A DNA stretch of 64,000 bases from Isoperla grammatica (lineage: Eukaryota > Arthropoda > Insecta > Plecoptera > Perlodidae). The notes under the pieces were generated by a model that did no database searches, was not told the origin of the DNA, and was given only the letters and a program-made list of their open reading frames with translations. Below, piece by piece: positions 1 through 15,500 of this stretch. The position numbers were made by a program, and so were the translations under genes. The stretch lies in the NCBI GenBank assembly GCA_945910005.1, contig OX246739.1:35226608-35290607 (forward strand), written 5' to 3'. The number at the start of each line of letters is the position of its first letter. The first letter of the stretch is position 1.

Positions 1-232
1 TTTCAAATAATTAGAAAATTCGAATGTGTTGAAGTAGATTCGGATTCAAATATCGTAGATTCGTACACAACTACATTTTATGTAGGTAACGTATTTTCTA
101 TTGATTGATACATTTTTATTAATTATTAGTTTTTTACACTACCCGACCCGACCCGAACCCGAGCCCGCGGGTACTTGAAGTACCCGACCCGAGCCCGACC
201 CGAACTCAAAAATCACTACCCGCACATCCCTA
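1..232. mobile_element. Right end of a hAT-like element (partial)
   Basis: The segment ends in CATCCCTA at 225-232, the same terminal octamer as the two hAT copies further right. Its subterminal part is made of repeated CCCGA/CCCGAAC words flanking a small palindrome (GGTACTTGAAGTACC). The left end and target duplication are outside the window, so the class is inferred from one end only. It lies in the intron after ClC exon 10. Confidence 0.45.
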
Positions 233-294
233 GTTTTATGATAACTACAGCCTGTACATTATTGCACGGGTGTCTATTTACACATAGGACTGAC

Positions 295-502
295 CCGTCA
301 TCCGCGTGACCCCTCCGAGCACGGCGGCCGCTCCGACCATCGCATAGAGGCCGGGCGTGATGCAGTCCTCCCCCGACGAACACTCCCCGCTGAACATCCA
401 GATGTGGGGGTAGTTGTACGCCAGCTGCTCCATGCCCACGCCCACGATGCGGCCCATGATCGCACCCAGGCACAGGCTGGGGATGAACAAGCCGCACGGA
501 GC
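295..502 (-). CDS. ClC exchanger coding exon 10 (last exon in window)
   Basis: The acceptor CGTGTCCAG|GCTCCG and donor ATGACGG|GTCAGT enclose 208 bases and leave in phase 1. They encode residues 515-583 and the start of the next codon: APCGLFIPS (the GxFxP chloride-site motif), [13 protein letters not shown], and [15 protein letters not shown]. The following exon, expected to begin with the SLVVIVFELTGG region, is outside the window. Confidence 0.95.
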
Positions 503-3500
503 CTGGACACGAGGACAAAGACACACATTAACACACAACCAACACTCGACAGCCCGTTACAATTATTCGCGCGAGTTACTCCTTCCGTTTTCATTTTTTG
601 CATTCACACATTTTTGTCTCCGAGTGCAGGGCTGCCACTGCATGACACCTTCAAAAACAGTTGCTTTAGTTGCCTATAATGTTAAAAAAAGTTGCTTTTT
701 AGTTGCCAAAATGCAATAAAATAGTTGCCCAAAAGTTGCTTATGCAGCAAAATTCCAAACGATTTGTTGGGGGGAAAGTTGGTGATTACCAACATAATAG
801 TGAGATTCTTGAACACTTCACTTTACAAATGGTGCCAACCTAAATGACTCTAAAAGTTTAAAATATACAAGGCTGTAAAAGGCGTGATTTTCAAATTCAC
901 CAAAAAAAATTGTAGATTTTCTTATTATGTCATAAAAAAGCATAATTTTTGTATTTAACGAAAAACAAGATTTAGGTTTTTTGGTAAAATCTGCAATTTG
1001 GCATTTAATGTATGTACAAAACACATGTGAAGGTAGAAATAGTTGCTTAATAGTTGCTTTTAGGGTTGTTTGCCCAAAATAGTTGCTTTCTTTAAAAAAG
1101 TTGCTAAATAGTTGAAAATAGTTGCCAGTGGCAGCCCTGCGAGTGTCAAAATTTGCATAGCAATAGGCCTATCAATTGGAAGACAAAATTTAAGTGAATA
1201 TTGTACCTTGAAGCCGAAGGTGAAAATGGTGGCGACCAGCTTGAAGATAAGAGCGAGAGCGAGCAGCCACACAGCCTTGTAGACACCGGGTCCCGCCGCT
1301 GCAAACTCGATAGAGTTCACGTCAGTGAAGTTCCGGTTGTAGTCGCTGAAAACAAACAACAAAAATTCGTTATTACGGCCGGGCAAAAGTACCAAATCAT
1401 TTTACGTATCTATCGATATTTAACAGGAGAGTATATTTCAATTACCGATTGATAGGCCTACTGACACAAATGAATAATTGCACTAACAAAATAAAATACT
1501 ATAGGCCTACAGTTCCATCTTTACATGTTAAGATGCCAGCAAGAAGTTGCACTTACTGCACACTCAGCAGTCAGCTGAGTGTGCAGTATGTTTTAATATA
1601 CAATTCTAATCCCGGGCCATTTTATTTGAATGCGTAATGTATAGTGATTTTACACACCCGCAGGGGTGCCAGCCCCCCCGATCATTAATTACAATGCAGC
1701 TATGCAGCTATCCCCCCCCCCCCCCCCATGTAGATCTTGACACTGTATATTCCGTTCTATTCCGTTCAATATGGTAGTTGAATGGAAGACCTAGACAAAT
1801 GCACCCACTAGACAAAATCAACGATCTGGAGGTAAACGTACCACAGGGGGTCTGAATTTGAAACGCCGCACTGATTGAAGAGCAGGTAGATGAGTTGGCT
1901 GGTGTTCATCCGCGTGTACGGGTTGGGGTACGCGATGACGGCCGTAACCACGGCAACCACCAACACCTCGGTCACCGGGTACTGCCCGAGCTTGGAGGTC
2001 TTCCGGTAGCGACACCAGTACAGGTTGGCCTTGATGAAGATGGCCGCGATACAGCCCTGTGGGAACGAGTAGAACCGATATCAAGCACTGGAGGTACGTG
2101 GGTTAGTTGATGCGTTGATTAATAACACGATTAGTAGTGATGAAGAAGGATATTTCTTCAATATCAATATCGGTGTTATTTTGCTAATATCGTACCGTGA
2201 TATAGTTATATGTAAAATGTCAATCGACATCGCAATATCGAATTTTTTGACCGGGAATAAAATGACAACACAACAAAAAGGATGTTTCAAGTTATAATAA
2301 AAGACAATTCAAAGACAACGATGAGAGATGTTAGCAGAGACTGTTTGCTGATTAAGAACTCTATCTAGTTATTTATTCTCCAACAAAAATGAAGTGTCTG
2401 GTAAGCATTGGCACAGGATTATGAAGTAGGCAGAATATATTACGTCATAGCCCTACCCTATACTATCGTGATCAGCTTTGCACCAGTTTATAGGTGTCGT
2501 CCTACTGAATACGTTTAAGTATTTCTCTTTGATAATTTGGTACTCACGCCAATGATTCCAAGTCCGATGAAAGGAACTAGCTCGAAGAAAATCCACGGTT
2601 TGTTGTACTCGACATAGAAGAGCACAGAGTGTTCGTTACCGAACGGGTTGATTGAACGCAAGATGAAGGCAGCGACTAACGCACAGAAGAACGACCGCCA
2701 GAGTGTCTTCAGCGGAAAGTAGTAGCTGACCTGTAACAAGAAAAAGTCATGTTCACCAGTTTACCTTCGAATACGGTAACGAATTTGAGAGTTGAAAATA
2801 GAAATTTGAAAATGCATAGGGCCTATGTAGTAGGTACCTATGCGCAAGCGCATGCACAATATGCTGTGACACAAATATTAGAACATTCTAGGGGTGGAGT
2901 TGAAAGTTTGCCATTCTCCTACGGTCACTTGCTTTCCTGATCCTTTGTTCTCGTATACTGACAAGCAGAGGCTAAGTGCTTTAAAAACTTTAAAACCAAG
3001 AATAAAACCTTAGAACTATATATCGTAAGGCTACATATTCACCTATGTTACAGAACCCCCCATTTCTGTATGATAGAATAGCTTTAAAATGCTTTTCACA
3101 ACTCACAAAATGCTTTTAACTTTTCACAGAGTAAAACAATATAGGCCTAATAGTAGTAATATGTCATTTTCTAGAGCACTTGGTGTTCTTTCTTAGGAAT
3201 GATTCTTTGTTCCAATAAATATTTCCGTTCTCCAAATGTTCTTAAATTCGTAATGTTGTAGACATCTTTCCAATTAATTAAGAACATTTTTAAAATGTTA
3301 TTTCTATTGGAACAAAGACACATTCATAAGGGATGCTATATTTTTTTAAATGTTGTGCCAATTTTAAAGCTTTTTAAAGCTATCTTAGGAGGAGGCACAA
3401 ATCGGACGTTTCCGCAGAGTAGGTGGCCATACAGCCCCTTGAATGGACCAGAGTGTGTAGACGTACCTCCTCCAGGCTGAACAACACCCCTCCGATGGGC

Positions 3501-6500
3501 GCGCCGAAAGCGACCGACACTCCCGCCGCCGCCGCAGCCGAAAGGATCTCGCGCTTCTTGGCCTCGTTGCGGCCGTACTTGGGGAACAGGTACGAGAGGA
3601 TGTTGCCGATGCAGCACGCGATGTGAACCATCGGACCCTCCTTGCCGAGGCTGAGGCCGGCGGACACGGCCAGCATGATGCCCACAGACTTGATGATCAG
3701 CGTCCACTTGCCCAGGTAGCCGCGGATGATGAAGCCGCTCAGGATCGTCTTGATCTGGAAACGGGAACGCTTGGTTACGTCGGCCCCAACGTAATACCGA
3801 CTTGATTCTCATTCTCGTCTACTGGCCCTTTCGTACACGCTGTCTCGACGAAAATTAATTTCCAGTTATTTGCAGATAATTTGAATTACTCACAGCTTTA
3901 TTAAAACATAGGGTATTTAAAATGATCCATATATGCAGTTAATGAAATACAGTATTCCTAGATGGCTGATGTTATGGTATTGATGTGCATTCAAATTTAC
4001 TTTTAACTAGGGATGTCAAACGATTAAATTATTATAATCGATAATCGAATTCACTTTCACCTCCATAATCGATTATTAATCGATTTTAATCGTTTTGTTA
4101 AATGTCGGTATAGTAGCAAGTTTCTTCCAAACTTCGGTCTGGTTTCGGTTAGTTTGAATTGCCCGCGCAAACCACGAGTTCGCAATTCGACCTCTTTTCG
4201 ACTATCGATATATTTTACGTCACGGAGTATTTTTGTTATGTTCTGTCCAAGATTTCAACGATAATTTCTGTCCTAGCTAGGCCTGAAGGGCTATAGTTAT
4301 TCACTTCCCGTTTTTTTTGAACCAATAAGTAATTATGTATGCTGAATATGCGTCGTAATATTATTATTTTCATGTGCAGCGTAATAAGAATTTACGTGAT
4401 GTGAACTAAAAATCGTAGCGACTTTTCTAACCTCACTTCTCTTGTTATTTGTGAACAAACATAACAACTCGTATTTTTATAGATCGTAGGCGTCGAATGC
4501 TGGGTCTAGGGTAGGCGACTAGACACAGCTATTCAAAATATGACTGGAAATTCGGCTCAAATTATGACGCAAAGTTATGCTGTTGCTGTTCTTAGGCCTA
4601 GGCCTAGGCCTACTGTAAATGAAACTGAGCAGTGAGCAATAGCGATGCTAGCGCTAGCGCTCGCGCTCGAATAGGCGGCAGATCTTGAGAACTAAATTTA
4701 AAAAAGCGCGAAAATTTAAAATCGATTTTTTTTTTAAATAATCGATTAATCGTTTTCGATTAATAATCGATTAATCGAATCGATTTAATCGTAATCGTTG
4801 ACATCCCTACTTTTAACCATGCAAATATCACAGCTATTCAACCGAAGTGGAGGGTGTTAAAATCGCATTTCAACCAAGCTGAGGGCCGGGGAAATGTCGG
4901 GAGACAAATAACTGTGATAACAAACAATGCTCTCTCGTCTCAGCCCGGGGTAGAATTTTGACCAGGGTATACCTATACCGATTGTAAGATGTGAGAAAAT
5001 GAGGTCTTCCCATTTCCTTTTTCTCCCTTCAAACTCCTTTCAATATTATTCCTACTCATCCTCTCCCAAGTTCCACATTTCCCTTTCCTCCGATCACCGC
5101 CCGACAGTATATGACCTACGTTGTCGAGTACGTCGTTAAACACCAAATAATCAAAAAATAAAAACTAGCCAATGCACACGCAGCAAACGTTCTAACCGGG
5201 TAAAGATTTGTCCTGCCGGTAAAACTACTCACCTCGGGTATACCGGAGCCGCAAGCGTACGGGGCGAACATTCTCACCAGGGCCGCGGCGAGACCGGCAA
5301 ACACAAGTGCCCAGATGATGTAGAAGAGATAGGACACGATGTACGGCCCCACGCCTTCCCTTGACTCGCTGAAAACCTCGGGCCACGTCCACCACTGCAA
5401 AGGAAATTCACGTTCGGAGCTTAGACGCAGTGTTCTACTTTTCAACAGGCTAGATGTTTAATTTCGTATCACAGTAAAACTTTTTTATAATAACGAATTC
5501 TCTTGGGGGCCACATTATTATTTTGTTATAAACAACATTTCTTTATAAAGATGGTACCTTTGCATGCATAAGAACCTTTTGGGACCTCAAAAAGAGTTTG
5601 TTATAAAGAAGTTTCAGGTTTCACTGCATAATATAATTAGTGAGCTGTAATTAATTGATACATTGTATCATGTGGAATGTCTGTTACAAAAATTGTAAAA
5701 TTAGGCTAATAAATACCACCCAGTCTGAAATATACATAGAAGTGCCCAAAGTTGGATTTTCCTGTCATTAGTTAGCCTATACAGTACACACATATATATT
5801 ATATATCTATATATTTATGTATGATTATTGTGCACCGGACTATTGTTCATTTAAATCCAACTGCCTGGTTATAAGTTGATTGTTCCATCACGTTTTGCTA
5901 CTCGTAGCCTGTCTCTCACTATCGGTATCTCTCACCTGCGAACAGTTTCCGTTGTCGAATGTCGTCTCATTGGACGACCAGCAGCACTGTTCCCTGTTGA
6001 GCCAGAACGCTTGAGGGCATATCCCAAACTTCAGGTCGGACATCCAGCTCGCCCCAATGTCGATCACGCCAGCCACGGCGCCTGCACTCGCCAATGGAAA
6101 CACATTACATTAGCACTACAAGTTTAACACGATTGAAATATTACCTTCATATGCATTGTGTGAGTCACAAAATGTTTGTGTATATTTTTACAACAGCTTG
6201 TTCCATGGCCCTGAACTAGCTCAAGTGGTAAGAGCAAAAATCCCCAGTTTAAACAAACTTTTATTCCAATTGCTGTCGCATCATGAATCATGATCACACA
6301 ATATCGATACAAATAAAATATATCCAACAGTCATTACGTAATGACAATTTAATTAAATGTGTTCATATGCCAAAGTGTGCATGCAATAAGCTTAAAACCT
6401 TGTCACAACCATAACTGTCACCTTTCTGCACTCGTCCAGTGATCAAGGCCCCGTTTGGCAGAAACAGTTTCGACGTTGTTTGCGTTATAAATTTTTTACG

Positions 6501-9500
6501 TATCTAACCTATACCGCTATATTATCTACGAGACCCTGCAGTCACTGATTAGGTAAGCTGTTGAGTTCCCTATCCACTTTACCCCCACAAAGCATAACTA
6601 ACTGTACGTAACTCTTGTACGTGGAATTGTAGGAATTTCCACCTAGTTAGTAGTTATTTATTTATTTACTTATAGCCTCCAGTCAACTGTTTTTTATTTA
6701 TTTAATGTCTATCCTATTCAGTTATAAAAACTGATTTACAAAGGAGGACCTTAAATAAAACTAGGCTATGCAAACAATTAATAATAATTAGGGATGTCAA
6801 CGATTACGATTAAATCGATTCGATTAATCGATTATTAATCGAAAACGATTAATCGATTATTAACAAAAAAAATCGATTTTAAATTTTCGCGCTTTTTTAA
6901 ATTTAGTTCTCAAGATCTGCCGCCTATTCGAGCGCGAGCGCTAGCGCTAGCATCGCTATTGCGCTAAGGAGAATGTGGTACAGTTTCACCAACTTTTTAA
7001 TCAATGGTTTCATTTACAGTAGGCCTAGGCCTAGGAACAGCAACAGCATAACTTTGCGTCATAATTTGAGCCGAATTTCCAGTCATATTTTGAATAGCTG
7101 TGTCTAGTCGCCTACCCTAGACCCAGCAATCGACGCCTACGATCTATATAAATACGAGTTGTTATGTTTGTTCACAAATTACAAGAGAAGTAAGGTTAGA
7201 AATGTCGCTATGATTTTTAGTTCACATCACGTAAATTTTAACTACACTGCACATGAAAATAATAATATTACGACGCATATTCAGCATACTTAATTACTTA
7301 TTGGTTAAAAAAAAACGGGAAGTGAATAACTATAGCCCTTCAGGCCTAACTAGGACGGAAATTACTGTCGAAATCTTGGACAGAACATAACAAAAATACT
7401 CCGTGACGTAAAATATATCGATAGTCGAAAAGAAGTCGAATTGCGAACTCGTGGCTTGCGCGGGTAATTCAAACTAACCGAAACCAGACCGAAGTTTGAA
7501 AGAAACTTGCTACTATACCGACATTTTACAAAACGATTAAAATCGATTAATAATCGATTATAGAGGTGAAAGTGAATTCGATTATCGATTATAATAATTT
7601 AATCGTTTGACATCCCTAATAATAATGAAATCATAAATAACAATAAAAACAAAAACAAAACAAACTACAAAAATACAAAAATATATAAAATAAAAATCAA
7701 GAACAAGAAAAAAAATTGAGAAATGAAATAAAATCAAACCAAGTGGAAATTCAACATTAAATAATAAAAATAAAAGTATGTAAACTAAATAAGAAAGAAC
7801 ATGAAGAAATGTTTCCGCCACGCGACAATCCCCAACGCAAACGCACTCACCAGTGAACAGGCCGACGAGCAGCACGCAGACCCAGCCCGACCAAGCGTCA
7901 TGCGCCCCCTTTATCAGATCGCACAAAGAGTCCTGGCGCTTCTTGACGATGTATCGGTGGCGCATGCGGTCGCGCGCAATGTCGCGCTGCCAGTCGATCG
8001 TGTGGAAGTCATCGTACTGGCCGATGCCGGGGATGTCCTCGCCATCGCCTGCAACACAGACGGCCTCGTGTGTTCAGGCTGCGTGTTCACGTACCTTGCA
8101 GAACACCCCGTTTCTGTCGGTTAGAATTGCTTGAACATTGTCAAAAAGTAAACCGAAATATCATGTCATCCCCTAGGGCAGGGGTGCCCAACATACGGCC
8201 CGCCAAGCCATTTCATTTGGCCCACACCTCCCATTTACATTCTAGTCTCACGACTAAACCCACGAAAAAAATCATTTTTATCTGAAAGCACATCGTTTTG
8301 AAATGTATTCGGTGGATATGCGTATACCTATATTTTAGACTTCGCAGCGAACAATTATCAGAATTCTTTTGTATCTACTACAAGTTTTGTTCTCGGTCAA
8401 GCCTAGTTTCTTGGAAGCCGAGGAAGGGGTGGTATTATTGTTTTTTGGGACGACGTCTGATTTACTAATTGGCGAGGACTCTGGCACAGACAACAAATGC
8501 TACTCGTTTACCAAATGTCCCCGCAAATATGTTTCACCCTTTTAGTTGTGATTTTGCAAAGGTATCATGACTCAAAGCACAAAAACGAGTGTGAAACATA
8601 CATAAATAAAGGATTAATTCGAATTGAAAAGGTAAATAAATTTATAAAAATCTTGTATCGCAGTACAGTATGTTTAAAAAGAAGGTAATGAGAATCAAGC
8701 GTCTGTCCGCGCTAGTTTTCGTGTTGCACACAATTACCAACAGTGGGGGGAAGACTATTTTCTGACGGGGAATTTGATATAGACATAGAAAAACCAGACT
8801 ATATACGTGTATGTGGCCCGCCAACATTGAATAATTATGCCATGTGGCCCACTTCTAAATTAAGTTAGGGACCCCTGCCCTAGAGAATGTAATGCTATTT
8901 CTTATTACTGTTACTTTGTTCCAATAAATATTTCCGTTTCTCAAATTTACTAGGTAATTAAATTGTGAAAGGTGTGTGCAGCAACATCACAATACAAAAG
9001 TTAAATACAGTAGTAATTTGAAAAACGGAAATGTGTAGGCCTATGTTGAAACATTTGAACATTTATAAGAACGATCATTAAGTTCTCTAGGGGGGATGAT
9101 ATATTTTGGTTTACTTTTCAACAATTTTCAACCATTTTTAAGCAATTTTAACCATACAAAATTGGGTGTTCTGCAGGCTGTGCAGGCTTTGATAAAGCTG
9201 AAACTGAACCTAAATATAACCTGAAGCATAAGAATGTGTCCAGTAGCGAAACTCCTACAGCAGATGCATTGAACAGCTTGCGCACAGCTGCTTCCCTGCA
9301 ACACTAGCCCACGGAGCGGACATAGGTTGCAAGGCCTATCATCTTTACCAATAAAAAAAAAAACTACTTTAAGTTGTAGTAGTACTACTTTATAGTCTTA
9401 TAGACTCTTCACCTACCACTGTGCTAGGCCCATGTTAAGCATAGGGACTGTGTGAGTGCGTTTGCAGCAAGAAAATTGGTCGAGTTTCGCTACTGAATCG

Positions 9501-12500
9501 ATTCCTCATATATGTACTGTGATATAGGATAACCCCAAAGCTTGAAAATAGCACTCGCAAGCTCAAAATTTGCAAGTGAACATTTGTCGATTGCATGTTT
9601 ATACCCCTCTAAAGTACACTCTCATTAAAAATTTAATTTTTAATTTATTTCGACTTTGAAATTTAAAACGTAACTTTGTGTTCCTCCTAACAGTTATCAC
9701 TAGAATCATTATTGGCAATGTCCTACATGAACGGTCCTTCATAGCTAATAAGCCCCTCTGGTAATTTCTTATTTTCACTACATGAGTCACCTTACACCTC
9801 CAATCTTTGGGTATACCTCCACTTGCCTTCGCAACAAGTCCGAATTTACGAAAAACCCAACAAACTGACCTCAAGCCATTAGCAAGGCAAGACTGAGCTT
9901 AATGCATTGACCCTTCTCGCTTCACGGTTGGAAGTGTGAGGGAGCTGGGGCTCTGCCTCGCCATCCCATTGCGAGTTCAAATTGAACCTTGCGAGTGGAC
10001 AATGCACTGATTTATCGAAGGTTGTATTTAACACACACTGTACAGTTTGCAAGATATGTAGATAGGCCTACATACATATTATAAATATATCTTTGGGCAC
10101 AACAATTGAGTTAGTATGCAATAAGCAGGCAATGTTAGATAATTCAAATATTTATATTATAAATATGAGTGAGGAGACATTACAGTAGAAACTTATTTAG
10201 CAAAAATACAAAAATAGTAGGTTGTATAAAGATGCCAAATTGATAGGTTAAATGGGTTTTAGTTGTAAGAGAGTGGACCTAATAGGCCTACCTTACCTTC
10301 CAATGTACATATAACAGAGTACAGACTGGAGGTGAATATGGATTAGCATAAATAATAATTAAGGCCTATCAAAATGATGAATCTACATATCTTTACAAAT
10401 CTAGTCAGCTGCACTGAATGAACTGGTAAGCTGTTAGGTGGCCGTTGTACAACTAAAAATCAATATTTATATGTTTACCAAGTTACCAACGTATAGCCTC
10501 ATTTTTATTAGGCTATCTGCTGTGAGTGGACAGTTTTAAGATTGTGAAACACAGTAGCCCGTTTTCTGCGTGCGTGTGACCGCAATGCGGTTGCGTTGTG
10601 CAATGTGTGAAATCGCTCCCTTTCACTTGTCCACATAGGCTTTATTTATAGTCATGTGTAGTGAAACACCTTTATTGAGAAAACACCACCGATCCATCAG
10701 CTCAACAAAAGATGTGAATGAAAGAGTGGCTAAAAGCTATGGATATTTAGTGTGGGGGGTGGATAGGAAGGAAACCAACCGCTTATCTTGTTGATGGCCT
10801 TCAGAATTGATAGAAATTTAGAAATTTTCTATCAACTCTGAAGGTCAACACGATAAGGATAAGCTGTTGCTTTCCTTTATATCCAGCCCCCACACTAAAA
10901 ACTGTATAAAAAAAGATTATGGTAAGTTTTGCTAGCATTACAGATATGAATGTACCGGTACATTACATACTGTAATATTTTTGAATTTTAGCCTTGGTTG
11001 TTCTACCCCCCTCCCAACCATGGTGAAGGACAAGTAGAGATTAGTCCAAAAAAAGGGAAATTTACCCCTCTGTTACTCCTAGTTATATGTATTGTTTTTC
11101 ATTTTCTGTTCCCTAGTGTTGCTATGACACATAACAAAACTAATGCAACACCTTGTTCAGATATTACAGTGTCTCATAAAAATCAAAATACTGTATGTAG
11201 GTTCTACTGTAGGCCTACAGTACAGTATGTTAGAAAAACAGTACATCCTCTTTAATTCAAATTGCAAGGGACCCTAAAAACCCAGATTTGAATTAACAGA
11301 ACATTAAACATTAGACATTACTAAACTTTATGCTCTAACCTTCAGGAGGGACTTCATCACTAGTTAAAGCCTACTTTGAGGTACTTTATAAAATTTGAAT
11401 TAACGAGGTTTTACTGTATATGTGAATAACACATGCAGTGCAGGTAATAATATTAATACACCATAATCTCCCAAAATGTGTTGGTGCAATGATATTGAAG
11501 GCTTGATCACTTTGCTCAAAAACACTCACGCCCATGCATTTGATTCAAGAATTGAAGCAGTCATTGTAAATGCTAGTTATTTCTTACCTTGGATTCCTAT
11601 GAATGATACCCCACCTTAAAGCAAATAACAAACAATACTAAGCTGTCCAGCTCCAGACACATTCATTACAATTCAGACAGGCCAATAGTTCACTATTAAA
11701 TCAACCATTCTATTCAACACATATGAATGCAGTGGGGAATAAATCAATAATATGCGTGAGCAAACGAGTTGAGCTAGTTTTTTTGTGCGAGTGAAGTTTA
11801 CGGTCTGGTCTGCCGCACTCACACCAATCTAAGGAGTAAGAGAAGTAAGGAGTATCTTTAGATGCCAGCCAAATCCCCCTTGAGTAATGTTATGGGTAGG
11901 TTTGATTCGTATGTGCATACAACACCCAAACCCAATTGCCGCAAAATGTTAATTAGAGATGCACACGAGAATTGAGACCAATAAATAATAATAAATATTT
12001 AATAATTTAGAAATAACTTAAATACCTAATCAATAATGAAATAAGAACAACATAAATCGAAACACATATCTTGGAGCCAAAAAAGCAGTTTGTATTTGGC
12101 ACTTATTTTGATAGTTACTTCAGATTTGTAGGAAAAATGATTATCAATGTGTCTATATTTGCCTGGATTAGGGTGACCGTGATAATTATTAAACATTCAA
12201 TACAAACCAACACTATTGATCAAATTGATAAATTTTATGATTATCAATTATCATTCATTTTCTATAGAATAGAATGTAAGGATAGGATCCAACAGCTCAC
12301 CTTTGTGTAAGATGACAAATTCAAGAGTTGAAAGTGAACATAGAATACAGACAGTAGGCCTATACCTAGGTCTAGTACATAATACAAAAACAAAAAAAAA
12401 ATCTATACATAATTTTAATGAGGCCTATGTAACTTTATAGTGTGTGTTGATAATGATGGGTAATATAGGGAGTTGTATTTAATATGATAATTGCTAACAC

Positions 12501-15500
12501 AATGTATTGATTTTATAAGTGCAAACATTGCTTCCTATGTAGCTTCTTACTTCGAAGTGTAGACCTAAGGATATTATTTTGAACTAAAGATCAGTGAATT
12601 ACATGTAATATGTAATGTAGGCCTACCCCAAACACACACTGGGAAACGGGTGAACATTATGACAACAAATACAATACTGTACAAAACAAAACAACTAGCT
12701 TATAAATACTTTATAAGTAATACATCTAACTTATGTAGCTATTCTATACCTAGCACCACTAGTAGCAGCACCACCACCACCACCACCAACATATGATTGC
12801 TGTAGCAATGAGTGGGGGACACTGTCATATTATGCAGCATCTACATGTTTAAAATTGCAGGGCATGTAAGGGGATTCTTGGAGTGCCCAAGACCCAGGTC
12901 GAAGGAGGAGCTGGAAATGATGGTGGAGGATGGTGGGACCATGGGACGAAGAGAAGAACGATGGAGGAACACTTTCCTAATGCCCGCTAGGACCAATAGA
13001 AAGAACAATGTAACCTCAAAGTAGATGATGTTGATTTTTGATGATCAAAATGTAAGTAGGCCTACATGCTCACTACCTGTTTGATTTGTGTAAATAGTTA
13101 AGTTCCCAATTACAGCACCAGATGTCCGGGCATTCAATAAAGTAAACATAAAAGAAAATGTCAAAATATAATCAGTAGCTAGGTAAAGAAGCAAGCTAGG
13201 AGAGTAAAAAAGCAAGAAGTCTAAGAAAATAACCAAGTTTATTTAGATTTTAGGCACCCTCCCCAATGCAAGCCATTTCTTATTAGCCTAATTATAAATT
13301 ATAATTTAAAGCAAAGCAAATGAAACATTTAAAAAAAAACACAACATGCCATAACATACGTAATATAGGATTCAGCTTTACATAGATTTTAAACGGAAAT
13401 ACCAACTAAACTAGTCTAGTTAATGTGGCAATGCAGCATATTCAAGCATGTTTTAGAAGTGAGCAGCCAAGCAAGATAAAACTTAAATAAAATACATCGT
13501 TAACAAGAACTTACCTCCAGCATGCCCGGAGTATTTCATAGACAGTGCTTAAAAAGGAAATAAACAAAATTAAAACGTGATAAAAACACAGGCAAAAAAT
13601 AATAATCGTTCGGTGCAATCTATTGATCAGCAAATTCCATGCAAGCTACACACTTTACATGCAGCACTGGGCACACAGGAACACAATTAGACCAGCCCAA
13701 AATACGAAGGTGATTAACATGTACTACTCCCTGATGGAGAGTTGAGCAGGTAGGAACTTGCTTAGGGCCTAACAAAGAATTTGCAAATCCTGCCACAAAC
13801 CCAACCTTAACATTATCTTCTTCTTCTCAAATGCCCACATTTGGCTATTATGCCATCATGCTGGATCTGGTCAACATTATGTTATCTTCAATCCTCTTCT
13901 CTTTCCCTAACCTATAGCAGCATTAGCAGTTTAATTCAGTTCCCTCTCTTTACTGACTGCAGAAGGTCATCTAGGCGGTACTACCTAAAATCTAAATTAT
14001 AAAATCTGCTTTAATATTGGTTATTTCAAATAAGGATTGCCCATGAATGTAAAATGTCCCCATACAAATCGGTGACCAATAAACAATAATCAATGTCGAA
14101 CCATGATGATCAACGTACGTTTACGTTTACCATGTGAAAGTAGGTAGGCTTTGGTTGGTTGCTTATTAAAGTGTTTTGTAGACTGTAGAGCTAAAACATT
14201 TGTTATGAATGCCCACTATTATAGGACTACCTCAAAAGGCAAAATAAAACTGTTATGCCTAAATCACAAGGCAACTCTTTACTTTGAGGTTAGGCCTATG
14301 TGTCAAAGGTATTATAAGTCGTCAGTTAAAAGCAATTATCACTAATCTAATATTAAAATACTTGGGTTGAGCCAAGTTACTTCACAAGCACCCTAAAGCT
14401 AAAACGTTTCATGCTATAGTAGATACAACCCCCAGTTGGACACACAGATATTTTCGAGGTCTGAAAGTTGGATCGTTTGGCCAAACCCTCCGACATTCCT
14501 TCCCTCGACCCATCGACCGCAAACACCTTTGATCGGCGAGCTGTTCATAATCTTACCTATTAATCCTGATGACCTGTCACGACAAATGTCATATAGAATT
14601 TAGAACAACACTTTTTTCTGAATTATATGGAAATTTCTTCATTGCGCTATAAAGAGCTGGAAATTATATAATCAGTGTTTTTTTATTTGTCTTTCTATGA
14701 CGGATACAACCATACTTAGACCTACTAGGCCTAATGAATTAATATTAGTAGATAAAATAATGTTTTTTTGTGTATTAGAGGAAACAGTAGTCTTAGGCCC
14801 GGTTTCACCAAAGTATTTAAATCGGAGATTGGCTTGATCGGCGCCGTCACCAACTTTACATAAACAAATAGTTTTACATGTATTGAAAACATTGCATGTG
14901 GTTGTATTCCAGAATTAAGTAATTAATTAGTATCAGCTATGAGTAGCTATAAAATATCATACTGTTATTACTGGTATTTAAACTAATTTTCATGAAAAAC
15001 GAGAAAATGTATTCAGTACGTCACCAACAAAAGTTCTTTCAGATTGGCAATAAGGTTGGAATTCATAGTCGGCCCCTACACCTAGGGGCACCCATTGTTG
15101 CTATGGATTTGTTTTGTTTATGGGAAATAACATGCAAACAATTGTTACCTTGGTAACAATGGGCGCCCCTAGGTGTAGGGGCCGACTATGAATTCCAACC
15201 TTAAATGTCTGACACGAGTTTAGTCTTTTGTTTTGCATTATTGGATCCTTACGTAAAATGCATACAGAAGGCCATGACCGAAGTTTATTATCTCAAAAGA
15301 AATCCATGCTCTGTATTCAAATCAGTACAACAATGGATATTCGATCTTTCTGACGAGTCTTTGTATTGATTTCATATTTATTTACAAGAACAAATGAACG
15401 TCGCGACGAAGTAGCAATAAGTAGCAAACTTTAGAATATGAATCATTATATGAATTATGGACATATTTCATTGTCGAGTGTAAATACCTGCAATAATGTT

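Noticed and set aside
3336..3812. 158-codon minus-strand frame over ClC exon 6
   Set aside because: It is in a different frame from the GKEGP-containing ClC frame and crosses both splice sites.
6211..6245. TAGCTCAAGTGGTAAGAGCA, a very tRNA-like D-arm word
   Set aside because: No B box or acceptor stem partner follows at tRNA spacing, so it is not a tRNA gene. It may be a SINE trace or chance.
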